From an uncultured Bacilli bacterium (GTDB lineage: Bacteria > Bacillota_I > Bacilli_A > RF39 > UBA660): a stretch of DNA of 35,139 nt. The notes below the pieces were generated by a model. That model saw only the letters and a program-made list of their open reading frames with translations, did not search any database and was not told where the DNA came from. The DNA is taken from assembly GCA_947598325.1 (NCBI GenBank), contig CANQFD010000008.1, forward strand, positions 1-35,139. Reading direction: 5' to 3'. Below are positions 25,285 to 33,581 of the stretch, one piece after another; the stretch's first letter is position 1; each line of letters begins with the position of its first letter. The translations under genes were made by a program, and so were the position numbers.

Positions 25285-27687
25285 ATGTATAATCATGAAA
25301 AAATAGAAGCAAAATGGCAGAAAAGATGGGAAGAAGAAAAGGTTTTTGAAGCTTCAAATGATAGTGATAAAGAAAAATTTTATTATTTAGTAGAATTTCC
25401 ATATCCATCTGGAGCAGGGTTACATGTAGGACATGTTAGAAGTTATACAGCATTAGATGCGATGGCTAGAAAGAAAAGAATGCAGGGATATAATGTTTTA
25501 TATCCAATGGGATGGGATGCTTTTGGACTTCCAGCAGAACAATATGCTATAAAGAACCATATACATCCATCAAAAGCAGTAGAAGAAAATATAAAAACAT
25601 TTAAAAGTCAAATAAAATCTCTTGGTATATCTTTTGATTGGTCAAGAGAAATAGCAACTACTGATCCAGAATATTATAAGTGGACACAATGGCAATTTTT
25701 AAAATTCTATGAAAATGATATGGCATATAAAGCAAAAAAAGAAATAAATTGGTGTCCTAATTGTAAAATAGGTTTGTCAAATGAAGAGTCAGAAGGTAAT
25801 GTATGTGAAAGATGTGGTGGGCCTGTAGAAAAAAGAGAAAAAGAACAATGGATGCTTAAGATGAGTAAGTATGCAGATAGATTATTAGAAGGTCTTGATA
25901 AGACAGAATTTTTAGAAAAGATAAAAGTTGCACAAGTAAATTGGATTGGTAAAAGTGAAGGTGCTGAAGTTGATTTTAAAATAAAAGGTGTAGATGATAT
26001 TTTAAAAGTATTTACAACTAGATGTGATACCTTGTATGGGGTAACATTTATGGTAATCTCTCCTGAACATAAATTTATTTCTAAATATGAAAATTTAATA
26101 ACCAATATAGATGAAATAAAAAAATATCAAAGAGAGGCAGCTAAAAAAACAGAAATCGAAAGAACTGATATGACCAAAGAGAAAACAGGTGTTAAAATAG
26201 AAGGAATGATGGCTATTAATCCTGTAAATGGAAAAGAAATAGAAATATGGGTTAGTGATTATGTTTTAACTAATTATGGAACAGGTGCAATTATGGCAGT
26301 TCCTGCTCATGATGAAAGGGATTATGCATTTGCTAAAAAATTTGGTATAGATATCATTCCAGTTATAGAGGGTGGAGATATTTCAAAAGAAGCATATACT
26401 GGAGATGGAAAAATGATTAATTCTGGTGTTTTAAATGGATGTACTAATAAAAAAGAATCTATTTCTAAAATGCTAGATTATTTAGAAGAAAATAAGATAG
26501 GTAAAAGAAAAGTAAATTACAGATTACAAGATTGGGTATTTTCTCGTCAAAGATTTTGGGGGGAACCAATTCCAATGATTTATTGTGATAAATGTGGATG
26601 GAATCCTGTTCCTTATGAGGATTTACCCGTTACTTTACCAGAAGTAGCATCTTATGAACCAACAGATGATGGAGAAAGTCCACTTGCAAATATTACAAAT
26701 TGGGTTAATACAACTTGTCCAAAATGTAAAGGTATTGCAAAAAGAGAAACTGATACTATGCCAAACTGGGCAGGATCAAGTTGGTATTATTTAAGGTATA
26801 TGGATCCACATAATGATAAAGAATTTGTTAGCAAGAAAGCATTAAATTACTGGAATATGGTAGATTATTATAATGGTGGTATGGAACATGCTACAAGACA
26901 TTTATTATATGCAAGATTTTGGCATAATTTTCTATATGATCAAGGATTAATTCCATATTCAGAACCATTCAATAAAAGAGTAGCGCATGGTATGATTTTA
27001 GGCCCTAATGGTGAAAAGATGAGTAAGAGTAAAGGAAATGTTATTAATCCAGATGATATGGTAAAAGAATATGGTGCGGATGCTCTTAGATGTTATGAAT
27101 TGTTTATTGGAGATTATTCTATGGATGCAGCTTGGAGTGAAAATGGTCTTAAAGGATGTAAAAAATTCTTAGATAGGATATATAGATTAAAAGATAAATT
27201 AAATGGTAGTAATGAATATACAAAAAGTTTAGAGATACTTATTAATCAAACGATTAAGAAAGTAACTGATGATTTAGAAAATATGAAATATAATACTGCA
27301 GTTTCATCTTTAATGATTTTACTTAATGAACTAGATAAATTAGAGGAAATAACAAATAAAGATTATAGAACTTTATTACATTTATTAAATCCAATTTCTC
27401 CTCATATTACAGAGGAACTAAATGAAATGTGTAATCTAGGAGAAGAATTGTGTAAATCTTCTTGGCCAATTTATGATGAAAATAAATTAATTTCTGAAAC
27501 ATTTACAATGGTAGTTCAAGTAAATGGAAAAGTTAGAGGTAAAATAGAGGTATCAACTGATACTACTGAAGAAGAAATGAAAAAACTTTCAAAAGAAATA
27601 GATAATGTAAAAAATTATATTGAAGGTAAAGAAATAGTTAAAGAAGTAGTAGTACCTAAGAAATTAGTTAGTATTGTTGTAAAATAG
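25285..27687 (+). CDS. leuS: Leucyl-tRNA synthetase
   Basis: An 800-residue class Ia synthetase of normal bacterial length. The catalytic motif is HVGH (in GAGLHVGHVRSYTA) and the second is GEKMSKSKGNV. The zinc-knuckle region has CPNCKIG and CERCGG. The CP1 editing domain, which clears misacylated tRNA, contains TTRCDTLYGVTF and YGTGAIMAVPAHDERD. The C-terminus has VQVNGKVRGK typical of LeuRS. It contains only TGG for Trp. It is controlled by the leucine T-box and closed by a terminator at 27741. Confidence 0.98.
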   Translation: MYNHEKIEAKWQKRWEEEKVFEASNDSDKEKFYYLVEFPYPSGAGLHVGHVRSYTALDAMARKKRMQGYNVLYPMGWDAFGLPAEQYAIKNHIHPSKAVEENIKTFKSQIKSLGISFDWSREIATTDPEYYKWTQWQFLKFYENDMAYKAKKEINWCPNCKIGLSNEESEGNVCERCGGPVEKREKEQWMLKMSKYADRLLEGLDKTEFLEKIKVAQVNWIGKSEGAEVDFKIKGVDDILKVFTTRCDTLYGVTFMVISPEHKFISKYENLITNIDEIKKYQREAAKKTEIERTDMTKEKTGVKIEGMMAINPVNGKEIEIWVSDYVLTNYGTGAIMAVPAHDERDYAFAKKFGIDIIPVIEGGDISKEAYTGDGKMINSGVLNGCTNKKESISKMLDYLEENKIGKRKVNYRLQDWVFSRQRFWGEPIPMIYCDKCGWNPVPYEDLPVTLPEVASYEPTDDGESPLANITNWVNTTCPKCKGIAKRETDTMPNWAGSSWYYLRYMDPHNDKEFVSKKALNYWNMVDYYNGGMEHATRHLLYARFWHNFLYDQGLIPYSEPFNKRVAHGMILGPNGEKMSKSKGNVINPDDMVKEYGADALRCYELFIGDYSMDAAWSENGLKGCKKFLDRIYRLKDKLNGSNEYTKSLEILINQTIKKVTDDLENMKYNTAVSSLMILLNELDKLEEITNKDYRTLLHLLNPISPHITEELNEMCNLGEELCKSSWPIYDENKLISETFTMVVQVNGKVRGKIEVSTDTTEEEMKKLSKEIDNVKNYIEGKEIVKEVVVPKKLVSIVVK

Positions 27688-27740
27688 ATATTAACAAAAT
27701 GCTAATTAAGAGGGTGTTATTAGTAAAAATAAAAAAGTAT

Positions 27741-27780
27741 ACATCTGAAATCAACAATAGTTGAAATCAGATGTTTTTAT
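27741..27780 (+). terminator. Terminator of the leuS operon
   Basis: A long stem: ACATCTGA / TCAGATGT, an internal AA/AA loop, then TCAAC / GTTGA with an AATA loop, followed by TTTTTATT. Positions 27688-27740, before it, hold no recognisable gene. Confidence 0.85.
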
Positions 27781-27857
27781 TACTTTTTCTTTATCAAAAT
27801 TATATTAAACGTTTGTTCTATATATAATATTTAATTAAAAAAATGAATGAAATTTTA

Positions 27858-27886
27858 TTGACAAAATATAATAGTAATGATATTAT
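27858..27886 (+). promoter_or_regulatory. tRNA-Asn promoter TTGACA-N17-TATTAT
   Basis: Consensus -35 and one-mismatch -10 at ideal spacing; the -10 ends 21 bases ahead of the tRNA. Confidence 0.75.
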
Positions 27887-27907
27887 TGTTTGTGTCAACT
27901 GATATGT

Positions 27908-27983
27908 GCTCGATTAGCTCAGTTGGTAGAGCAAACGGCTGTTAACCGTTGGGTCGTAGGTTCGAGTCCTACATCGAGCGCCA
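27908..27983 (+). tRNA. tRNA-Asn (anticodon GTT)
   Basis: A full 76-base cloverleaf. Acceptor GCTCGAT / ATCGAGC, anticodon stem AACGG / CCGTT, loop CTGTTAA with anticodon GTT at 27941-27943, and T-arm with GGTTCGAGTCC. The discriminator is G and CCA is encoded. It has its own promoter and terminator. It lies directly ahead of the AspRS/GatCAB operon, whose products are expected to make Asn-tRNA from Asp-tRNA on this molecule. Confidence 0.97.
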
Positions 27984-27993
27984 TATTGATATT

Positions 27994-28020
27994 AAAAAGT
28001 TCATTATTGAACTTTTTTTT
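27994..28020 (+). terminator. Terminator of tRNA-Asn
   Basis: Stem AAAAAGTTCA / TGAACTTTTT with a TTAT loop and T-run, eleven bases after the tRNA CCA end. Confidence 0.85.
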
Positions 28021-28055
28021 AATAATTATTCTGTAAAATCATATAATATACATGA

Positions 28056-28084
28056 TTGACATTGAAATTTACTTATGTTAATAT
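28056..28084 (+). promoter_or_regulatory. Promoter of the aspS-gatCAB T-box transcript
   Basis: TTGACA (28056-28061) and extended -10 TGT-TAATAT (TAATAT at 28079-28084) at 17-base spacing. Confidence 0.7.
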
Positions 28085-28091
28085 ATTTTTA

Positions 28092-28340
28092 GTTAAAAAC
28101 TTTGATGCAGAAAAGTAATATTAAGATTCTATTTAAGAGAGTCCTACATGGTGAAAATGGATATAGATATTAATATGAAAGAACACTTGCGGAGTTCTCT
28201 TCCTGAAATAATAGTAGGGAAGTAGCGCGATAATTGATGCGTTATTCAAAAGAGTGATCATAGAAATATGATAAACTGGGTGGTACCACGGATATAACAG
28301 TTATTCGTCCCTATATTTTGGGATAATAACTGTTTTTATT
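28092..28340 (+). promoter_or_regulatory. T-box riboswitch with overlapping Glu/Asn specifier codons
   Basis: A tRNA-sensing leader of about 250 bases. Stem I has GATGCAGAAAAGTAATATTAA, AGAGAG and ATGGTG; the helix AATATTAA / TTAATAT positions the S-turn GAA, after which the specifier loop reads AGAACAC before TTGCGGAG. In register with the leucine T-box (GAA, one base, codon) the codon is GAA (Glu); shifted by one it is AAC (Asn). The T-box is GGGTGGTACCACGG at 28278-28291. The terminator is AACAGTTATT / AATAACTGTT (28296-28334) with a U-run. It should induce aspS-gatC-gatA-gatB when its cognate tRNA is uncharged. Confidence 0.92.
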
Positions 28341-28356
28341 ATTTAGGAGGAAAAAT

Positions 28357-30111
28357 ATGAAAATAAATAAGTATAGAACAAATATTTGCGGGGAACTTAC
28401 AATATCTGATTTAGGAAAAGCTGTAATATTATCTGGTTTCGTTCAAACTATAAGAGACCATGGTGGAGTTATGTTTATTGACTTAAGAGATCATACAGGA
28501 ATAACACAAGTCGTTGTTCATGATGAAGAGATGCTTAAAGGAGTAAGCAAAGAAACTGTTATTAAAGTAACTGGTAAAGTTATTAGAAGAGATGAAGAAA
28601 CAATAAATACAAAACTTGTAACTGGTGAGATAGAAATTATGTGTGATACTTTGGAGATATTATCAAAAAAAGCAGAAACACTTCCATTTGAAATTGACGG
28701 GATTAATGAGGTAAATGAAGATGTTAGACTTAAATATAGATATTTGGATATGAGAAATAAAAAAATATCTAATAATATGAAGCTTAGAAGTGATGTTCTT
28801 CATTATTTGAGAAATAAAATGTATGATTTAGGATTTATGGAAGTCCAAACTCCAATACTTACCGTATCTTCACCAGAGGGAGCTAGGGATTTTGTTGTTC
28901 CATCAAGAAAATTTAAAGGTAAATTTTATGCATTACCTCAAGCACCACAAATTTATAAAGAATTGTTAATGGTTGGCGGTGTAGATAAATATTTCCAAGT
29001 TGCACCATGTTTTCGTGATGAAGATAGTAGAAAAGATAGAACTTTAGAGTTTTATCAATTGGATATGGAAATGAGTTATGTAACAGAGGATGATGTTTTA
29101 GAAATTGGTGAAGAAATATTCTATGATGTATTTACTAATTTCAGTAATAAAAAAGTATCTGATAGACCATTTAGAAGGATATCTTATAAAGAAGCAATGG
29201 ATAGTTATGGAACAGATAAACCAGATTTACGTAATCCGCTTATTATTAAAGATGCATCAGAAGTACTTAAAGAAACTACATTTAATCCATTTAAAAATAG
29301 TATTATTAAAGTAATAGTAGTAGATGAAATAGGTACTAAACCAAATAGTTGGTTTAATGAAATAGTTGAATTTGCTTCAAGTATTGGAATGCCAGGTATT
29401 GGATATATAACTCTAATGGAAGATGGAAGTTTAAAGGGACCTATTGATAAATTCTTAAGTCAAACAGAAAGAGAATCTTTAATAAAAGAATTTAATATGA
29501 AGACAAATAGTGTAATGTTCTTCATTGCAAATAAGAAATTATCTGTAGCTCGTAAATTTGCAGGTCAAATACGTGATGAACTTGGACGTAAGTTAAATTT
29601 AATGGATCCAAATAAATTAGAACTTTGTATTATTAATGATTTTCCTATGTTTGAATACGATGACAAAACTAAAAAATATGAGTTCTGCCATAATCCATTT
29701 TCACTACCTCATAATGGTATTAAAGAATATGAAAAAGAAAATATAGATGATATTTTAGCTTATCAATATGATTTTGTATGTAATGGTAATGAAATGGCAT
29801 CAGGAGCAATAAGAAATACAGATTTAGATTCTTTAGTTAAAGGATTTGAAATAGTTGGATATAAAAAAGAAGAAGTTGAAAAAAGATTTAATAGTTTATT
29901 TACAGCATTTAAATATGGAGTACCTCCTCATGGTGGAATGGCTCCAGGAATAGATAGAATACTTATGCTTATAAATGATGAACCAAATTTAAGAGAGGTT
30001 CAAGCATTTCCAGCAAATGCATCAGGTGCTGATCAAATGATGGGTTCACCAAGTACTTTGGATGATGAACAGTTAGAGGAACTTGGGTTAGAAATATCTA
30101 AGGAGGATTAA
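28357..30111 (+). CDS. aspS: Aspartyl-tRNA synthetase, probably non-discriminating
   Basis: A 584-residue bacterial-type class IIb synthetase: N-terminal OB domain (1-110), catalytic core with motif 2 CFRDEDSRKDRTLEFYQLD, a bacterial GAD insert, and motif 3 GGMAPGIDRILML. His35 in IRDHGGVMF aligns with the His that marks non-discriminating AspRS (Leu in strict enzymes), so it should charge both tRNA-Asp and tRNA-Asn. The gatCAB genes directly downstream support this: GatCAB would amidate the Asp-tRNA(Asn). Transcription is under the T-box. TTAGGAGGA precedes the ATG. Confidence 0.97.
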   Translation: MKINKYRTNICGELTISDLGKAVILSGFVQTIRDHGGVMFIDLRDHTGITQVVVHDEEMLKGVSKETVIKVTGKVIRRDEETINTKLVTGEIEIMCDTLEILSKKAETLPFEIDGINEVNEDVRLKYRYLDMRNKKISNNMKLRSDVLHYLRNKMYDLGFMEVQTPILTVSSPEGARDFVVPSRKFKGKFYALPQAPQIYKELLMVGGVDKYFQVAPCFRDEDSRKDRTLEFYQLDMEMSYVTEDDVLEIGEEIFYDVFTNFSNKKVSDRPFRRISYKEAMDSYGTDKPDLRNPLIIKDASEVLKETTFNPFKNSIIKVIVVDEIGTKPNSWFNEIVEFASSIGMPGIGYITLMEDGSLKGPIDKFLSQTERESLIKEFNMKTNSVMFFIANKKLSVARKFAGQIRDELGRKLNLMDPNKLELCIINDFPMFEYDDKTKKYEFCHNPFSLPHNGIKEYEKENIDDILAYQYDFVCNGNEMASGAIRNTDLDSLVKGFEIVGYKKEEVEKRFNSLFTAFKYGVPPHGGMAPGIDRILMLINDEPNLREVQAFPANASGADQMMGSPSTLDDEQLEELGLEISKED

Positions 30112-30112
30112 T

Positions 30113-30415
30113 ATGAATAATAAATTTACAAAAGAAATGGTTGATAATTATGCTGACAAATTATTAATTGGTTTAACAGAAGAAGAAAATAAAATGGTTT
30201 TAGATGAATTTGAAATAATTGATGAAACAATTAATACTATAAATGAGATAGAAGGAATAGAAAAAGTAGAACCTATGACACATACTCTTGATGATTTTAA
30301 GTATGAACTTAGGGAAGATGTAGTAGAAGAATCAGTTCCAATTGAAGATTTGCTTGCTAATTGTGATGTACATAATGGAAGAGAAATAGAAGTTCCAAAG
30401 GTGGTGGGTGAATAA
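30113..30415 (+). CDS. gatC: Asp/Glu-tRNA(Asn/Gln) amidotransferase subunit C
   Basis: A 100-residue GatC, the chaperone-like belt that holds GatA and GatB together. Features are the N-terminal helix region with MVDNYADKLLIGLTEEE and the later EKVEPMTHTLDDFKYELRED, matching the family's conserved PMTH segment. It starts just after aspS with AAGGAGGATT upstream, and its TAA stop shares an A with the gatA start. Confidence 0.95.
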   Translation: MNNKFTKEMVDNYADKLLIGLTEEENKMVLDEFEIIDETINTINEIEGIEKVEPMTHTLDDFKYELREDVVEESVPIEDLLANCDVHNGREIEVPKVVGE

Positions 30416-31887
30416 TGAGATATATGAATAAAAGTATAGAAGAACTTCATGAATTATTAGTAAAAGGTGAAGTAACTTCAAAAGAATTAATAGATGAATC
30501 TTTAAAGTTATCTCATAAACTTCAAGATGAATGTAATGCTTTTGTAACTATATTAGATGAAGCAAAAGAAACGAAAGTAACTGATAACTTATTATCTGGA
30601 ATACCTTTTGGTTGTAAAGATAATTATTCAACAAAGGGAATTTTATCTACTGGGTCAAGTAATACACTTAAAGATTATGTACCATTTTTTGATGCAACTG
30701 CATATGAAAAATTAAAAAATGCAGGAGCAGTAATGGTAAATAAGACTGTTATGGATGAATTTGGTATGGGAGGTACAGGTACAACAGGACATACAGGTAC
30801 TGTTAAAAATCCATGGGATAAAACAAGAATGTGTGCAGGTTCATCTTCAGGTTCTGCATGTGCTGTAGCAGCAGGTGTTTATCCATATGCAACAGGATCT
30901 GATACAGGAGATTCTATTAGAAAACCAGCTGCATATTGCGGAATTGTTGGATATAAACCAACATATGGGTTAATAAGTAGATATGGCTTATTTCCATTTG
31001 CTTCATCACTTGATCATTTAGGTGTACTTACACGAAATGTTAAAGATGCTGCAATAGTAGTTGACAATATGAAGGGCATAGATAAAAATGATATGACTTC
31101 TTGGGATTCATCTAATATTCATCTAAAAGACTCTTTAACTGGTGATGTTAAAGGTAAGAAATTATGTTATATAAAAGAAATATGTGATATAAATAATTAT
31201 AAAAATCCATCTAATGAATTAAAAGAACATTTAGAAAATTTTATGAATACAATACAAAAAGCAAAAGAACTTGGTATTGAGGTAGTAGAAGAAAGTGTTG
31301 ATCAAACTTTACTTAATGCTTCACCTGCAGTTTATGTAGTAATATCTTGTGCGGAAGCAACTTCTAATATGTCTAACTTGACTGGAATTATATTTGGTCC
31401 AAGAGGTGAAGGAGATAACTATATTGATATGATGAAAGATCATAGAACAAAAGGTTTTTCACCACTTATAAAAAGAAGATTTGTAATTGGGTCATATGTA
31501 CTTCAATCTCAAAATCAGGAAAGATATTTTAGAAATGCACAAAGGGTAAGAAGATTACTTGTAGATAAATGGAAGGAATTATTTAAAAAATATGATGCAG
31601 TTATACTTCCAGTTGGTTCAGGTCCTGCTAAAAAGTTAGATGGTTCAAAAGATATCTTAACTAAAGAAACACAAGTACTTGAAGAACATTTACAAATTGG
31701 AAATTATGGTGGATTCCCATCAATCACTATTCCAAATGGATTTATTGATAATTTACCTGTTGGTGTAAATATTACAGGTAACTGTTATGATGATGAAAAT
31801 ATACTTAACATAGCATATGCTTTAGAAAGCACAATGCCTTATAAAAATCAAATCGCAGGGATTGTTGGAGGTGAAATGGATGAGTAA
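30415..31887 (+). CDS. gatA: Asp/Glu-tRNA(Asn/Gln) amidotransferase subunit A
   Basis: A 490-residue glutaminase subunit that releases ammonia from glutamine for GatB. The amidase Ser-cisSer-Lys triad is visible: Lys68 in FGCKDNYSTKG, the cis-Ser in AGSSSGSACAVAAG (143-145), and the nucleophile Ser167 in GSDTGDSIRKPA. The usual motif is GSDTGGSIR, so an Asp replaces the Gly just before the nucleophile. The start at 30415 overlaps the gatC stop; an ATG at 30424 is also possible. It overlaps gatB by 8 bases. Confidence 0.96.
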   Translation: MRYMNKSIEELHELLVKGEVTSKELIDESLKLSHKLQDECNAFVTILDEAKETKVTDNLLSGIPFGCKDNYSTKGILSTGSSNTLKDYVPFFDATAYEKLKNAGAVMVNKTVMDEFGMGGTGTTGHTGTVKNPWDKTRMCAGSSSGSACAVAAGVYPYATGSDTGDSIRKPAAYCGIVGYKPTYGLISRYGLFPFASSLDHLGVLTRNVKDAAIVVDNMKGIDKNDMTSWDSSNIHLKDSLTGDVKGKKLCYIKEICDINNYKNPSNELKEHLENFMNTIQKAKELGIEVVEESVDQTLLNASPAVYVVISCAEATSNMSNLTGIIFGPRGEGDNYIDMMKDHRTKGFSPLIKRRFVIGSYVLQSQNQERYFRNAQRVRRLLVDKWKELFKKYDAVILPVGSGPAKKLDGSKDILTKETQVLEEHLQIGNYGGFPSITIPNGFIDNLPVGVNITGNCYDDENILNIAYALESTMPYKNQIAGIVGGEMDE

Positions 31888-33349
31888 ATATAAAACTAAA
31901 ATAGGACTTGAGATGCACTGTGAAATAAGTGAAACTAAAACAAAAGTATTTTCAAGTGCTGCAAACAGTTATTCATCAATTCCAAATAGCAATATAAGAC
32001 CAGTTGATATGGCTTTTCCTGGAATTCTTCCAGTGGTTAATAAAGAAGCAGTAAGAATGGCTTTAATGACAAGTATGGTTCTTAATTGTTCTCAACCAGA
32101 ATATATGTATTTTGAAAGAAAAAATTATTATTATCCTGATCTTCCAAAAGGATTTCAATTGACACAAGAAACTAAACCAATACCAGTTGGAATATATGGA
32201 AAAGTAGTATTTGAATGTAATGGTGAAGAAAAAACAGTTAGAGTAAATAATTTACATTTAGAAGAGGATGCAGCCTCATCAGATCATTTATATGATATAA
32301 CAACAATAGATTATAATAGAGCAGGGGTACCACTTCTTGAACTTGTTACAGAACCAGACTTGCATTCAGCAGATGAAGCAGTTGCATTTTTAGAACATAT
32401 GAGAAGTGTTTATCAATATTTAAATATTTCAGAAGCTGATAGCAAAAAAGGGCAAATAAGATGTGATGTTAATGTTTCTATTATGGATTCTGATTTAGAT
32501 GAAGAGGATCCAAATAATTGGGGTACAAAAATAGAAATTAAAAATGTTAATTCTTTTGGTGGCGTTAGAGATGCTATTAATTATGAGATTAAAAGACAAA
32601 CTAAATTAAAAGAAAATGGTACTTATGATGATATGGAACAACAAACAAGAAGATGGGACGAAGAATCTGGAACAACAATTGCAATGAGATCAAAAGTAGA
32701 TGCTGTTGATTATAAGTATTTTGTAGAACCAAATATTCCTAAATTTAAAATAAGTAAAGAATGGTTAAATGAAATAAGAAAAAATATACCAGAACTCGCT
32801 TATGATAGAAAAAAGAAATATATGAACGAGTATGGGTTAAGTGAATATGATTCAAATATTTTGGTAAAAGAAAAAGATATTAGTGATTATTTTGAAAAGA
32901 GTATTTCAATTGGTACAGATGTAAAACAAGCTGCTAACTGGGTAAATGGTATGATACTTAGTTATTTAAATTATAATGAGATATCAATTAAAGATTTCTT
33001 TATGACTCCAGAAATGTTAAAAGAATTAATTGATTTAATTGAGTCTAAGACTATTTCAAGTAAACAAGGTAAGGATGTTTTTTATAAGTGCTTAGAAGAT
33101 AAGAAAGACCCTAAACAAGTAGTAAAAGACGAAGGTATGATGCAAATAACAGATGAAAATCAAATTATGGATATTGTTAAAGAGGTTATAAATGAAAATT
33201 TAGAACAAGCTAGAACATTTGATCCACAAAATCCAAAGGCACTTGATTATTTCATAGGTCAAGTTATGAAAAAAACAAGAGGTAAAGCTAATCCATCAAT
33301 TGCAAGTAAACTTATGAGAGCAGAACTTGAGAAAATTGTTAGTGAATAA
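31880..33349 (+). CDS. gatB: Asp/Glu-tRNA(Asn/Gln) amidotransferase subunit B
   Basis: A 489-residue GatB, the kinase/amidase subunit that activates and amidates the misacylated tRNA. Signatures are IGLEMHCEI at the start, FERKNYYYPDLPKGFQLTQ, VNNLHLEEDAA, DYNRAGVPLLELVTEPD, and EIKNVNSF; the tail GKANPSIASKLM is the tRNA-binding YqeY-like end. The start at 31880 has GGAGGTG upstream. It completes the aspS-gatCAB operon, which ends in a terminator at the stop codon. Confidence 0.97.
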   Translation: MSKYKTKIGLEMHCEISETKTKVFSSAANSYSSIPNSNIRPVDMAFPGILPVVNKEAVRMALMTSMVLNCSQPEYMYFERKNYYYPDLPKGFQLTQETKPIPVGIYGKVVFECNGEEKTVRVNNLHLEEDAASSDHLYDITTIDYNRAGVPLLELVTEPDLHSADEAVAFLEHMRSVYQYLNISEADSKKGQIRCDVNVSIMDSDLDEEDPNNWGTKIEIKNVNSFGGVRDAINYEIKRQTKLKENGTYDDMEQQTRRWDEESGTTIAMRSKVDAVDYKYFVEPNIPKFKISKEWLNEIRKNIPELAYDRKKKYMNEYGLSEYDSNILVKEKDISDYFEKSISIGTDVKQAANWVNGMILSYLNYNEISIKDFFMTPEMLKELIDLIESKTISSKQGKDVFYKCLEDKKDPKQVVKDEGMMQITDENQIMDIVKEVINENLEQARTFDPQNPKALDYFIGQVMKKTRGKANPSIASKLMRAELEKIVSE

Positions 33350-33378
33350 AAGATTTCTATTTGAAATCTTTTTTTTTT
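33348..33378 (+). terminator. Terminator of the aspS-gatCAB operon
   Basis: Stem AAAAGATTTC / GAAATCTTTT with a TATTT loop and T-run; it begins inside the gatB stop codon and ends just before the tRNA-Leu -10. Confidence 0.85.
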
Positions 33379-33379
33379 A

Positions 33380-33388
33380 TGTTATAAT
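33380..33388 (+). promoter_or_regulatory. Extended -10 promoter of tRNA-Leu
   Basis: An exact TGTTATAAT ending only eight bases before the mature tRNA 5' end. The preceding terminator's T-run occupies the -35 region. Confidence 0.65.
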
Positions 33389-33396
33389 TAATTTGC

Positions 33397-33481
33397 GCGG
33401 GAGTGGCGGAATGGTAGACGCGAAGGTCTCAAACACCTTTAACCTTTGGTTGTGTGGGTTCAAGTCCCATCTCCCGCACCA
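33397..33481 (+). tRNA. tRNA-Leu (anticodon CAA)
   Basis: An 85-base type II tRNA with a long variable arm. Acceptor GCGGGAG / CTCCCGC, anticodon stem AAGGT / ACCTT, loop CTCAAAC with anticodon CAA at 33430-33432, discriminator A and encoded CCA. It reads the UUG codon, which is the specifier of the leuS T-box in this window. Its last bases start a 25-base direct repeat found again at 34806. Confidence 0.97.
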
Positions 33482-33500
33482 GATAGATAGTAAACTCGGA
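33476..33500 (+). repeat. Direct repeat copy 1, tRNA-Leu 3' end (att-like)
   Basis: GCACCAGATAGATA, two variable bases, then AAACTCGGA. It starts inside the tRNA-Leu acceptor and continues into the terminator. Copy 2 is at 34806-34830 with 23 of 25 bases the same, 1330 bases away. Confidence 0.75.
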
Positions 33501-33537
33501 CTTTTTAAATTATTTAATAAGTTCGAGTTTTATTATT
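33492..33537 (+). terminator. Terminator of tRNA-Leu
   Basis: A 12-bp stem AAACTCGGACTT / AAGTTCGAGTTT (one G-U pair) followed by TATTATT. The left arm is shared with the direct repeat. Confidence 0.7.
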
Positions 33538-33581
33538 CAATAATTTATGATAAAATGACTTTAGTAATTAAGGGGGAAAAT

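Noticed and set aside
29105-29314. Second plus-strand frame inside aspS
   Set aside because: Out-of-frame shadow of the synthetase gene with no start signals.
33327-33581. Upstream extension of the KilA-N gene frame into gatB's end and across tRNA-Leu
   Set aside because: It translates a tRNA and a terminator; the ribosome binding site AAGGGGGA supports the start at 33582.
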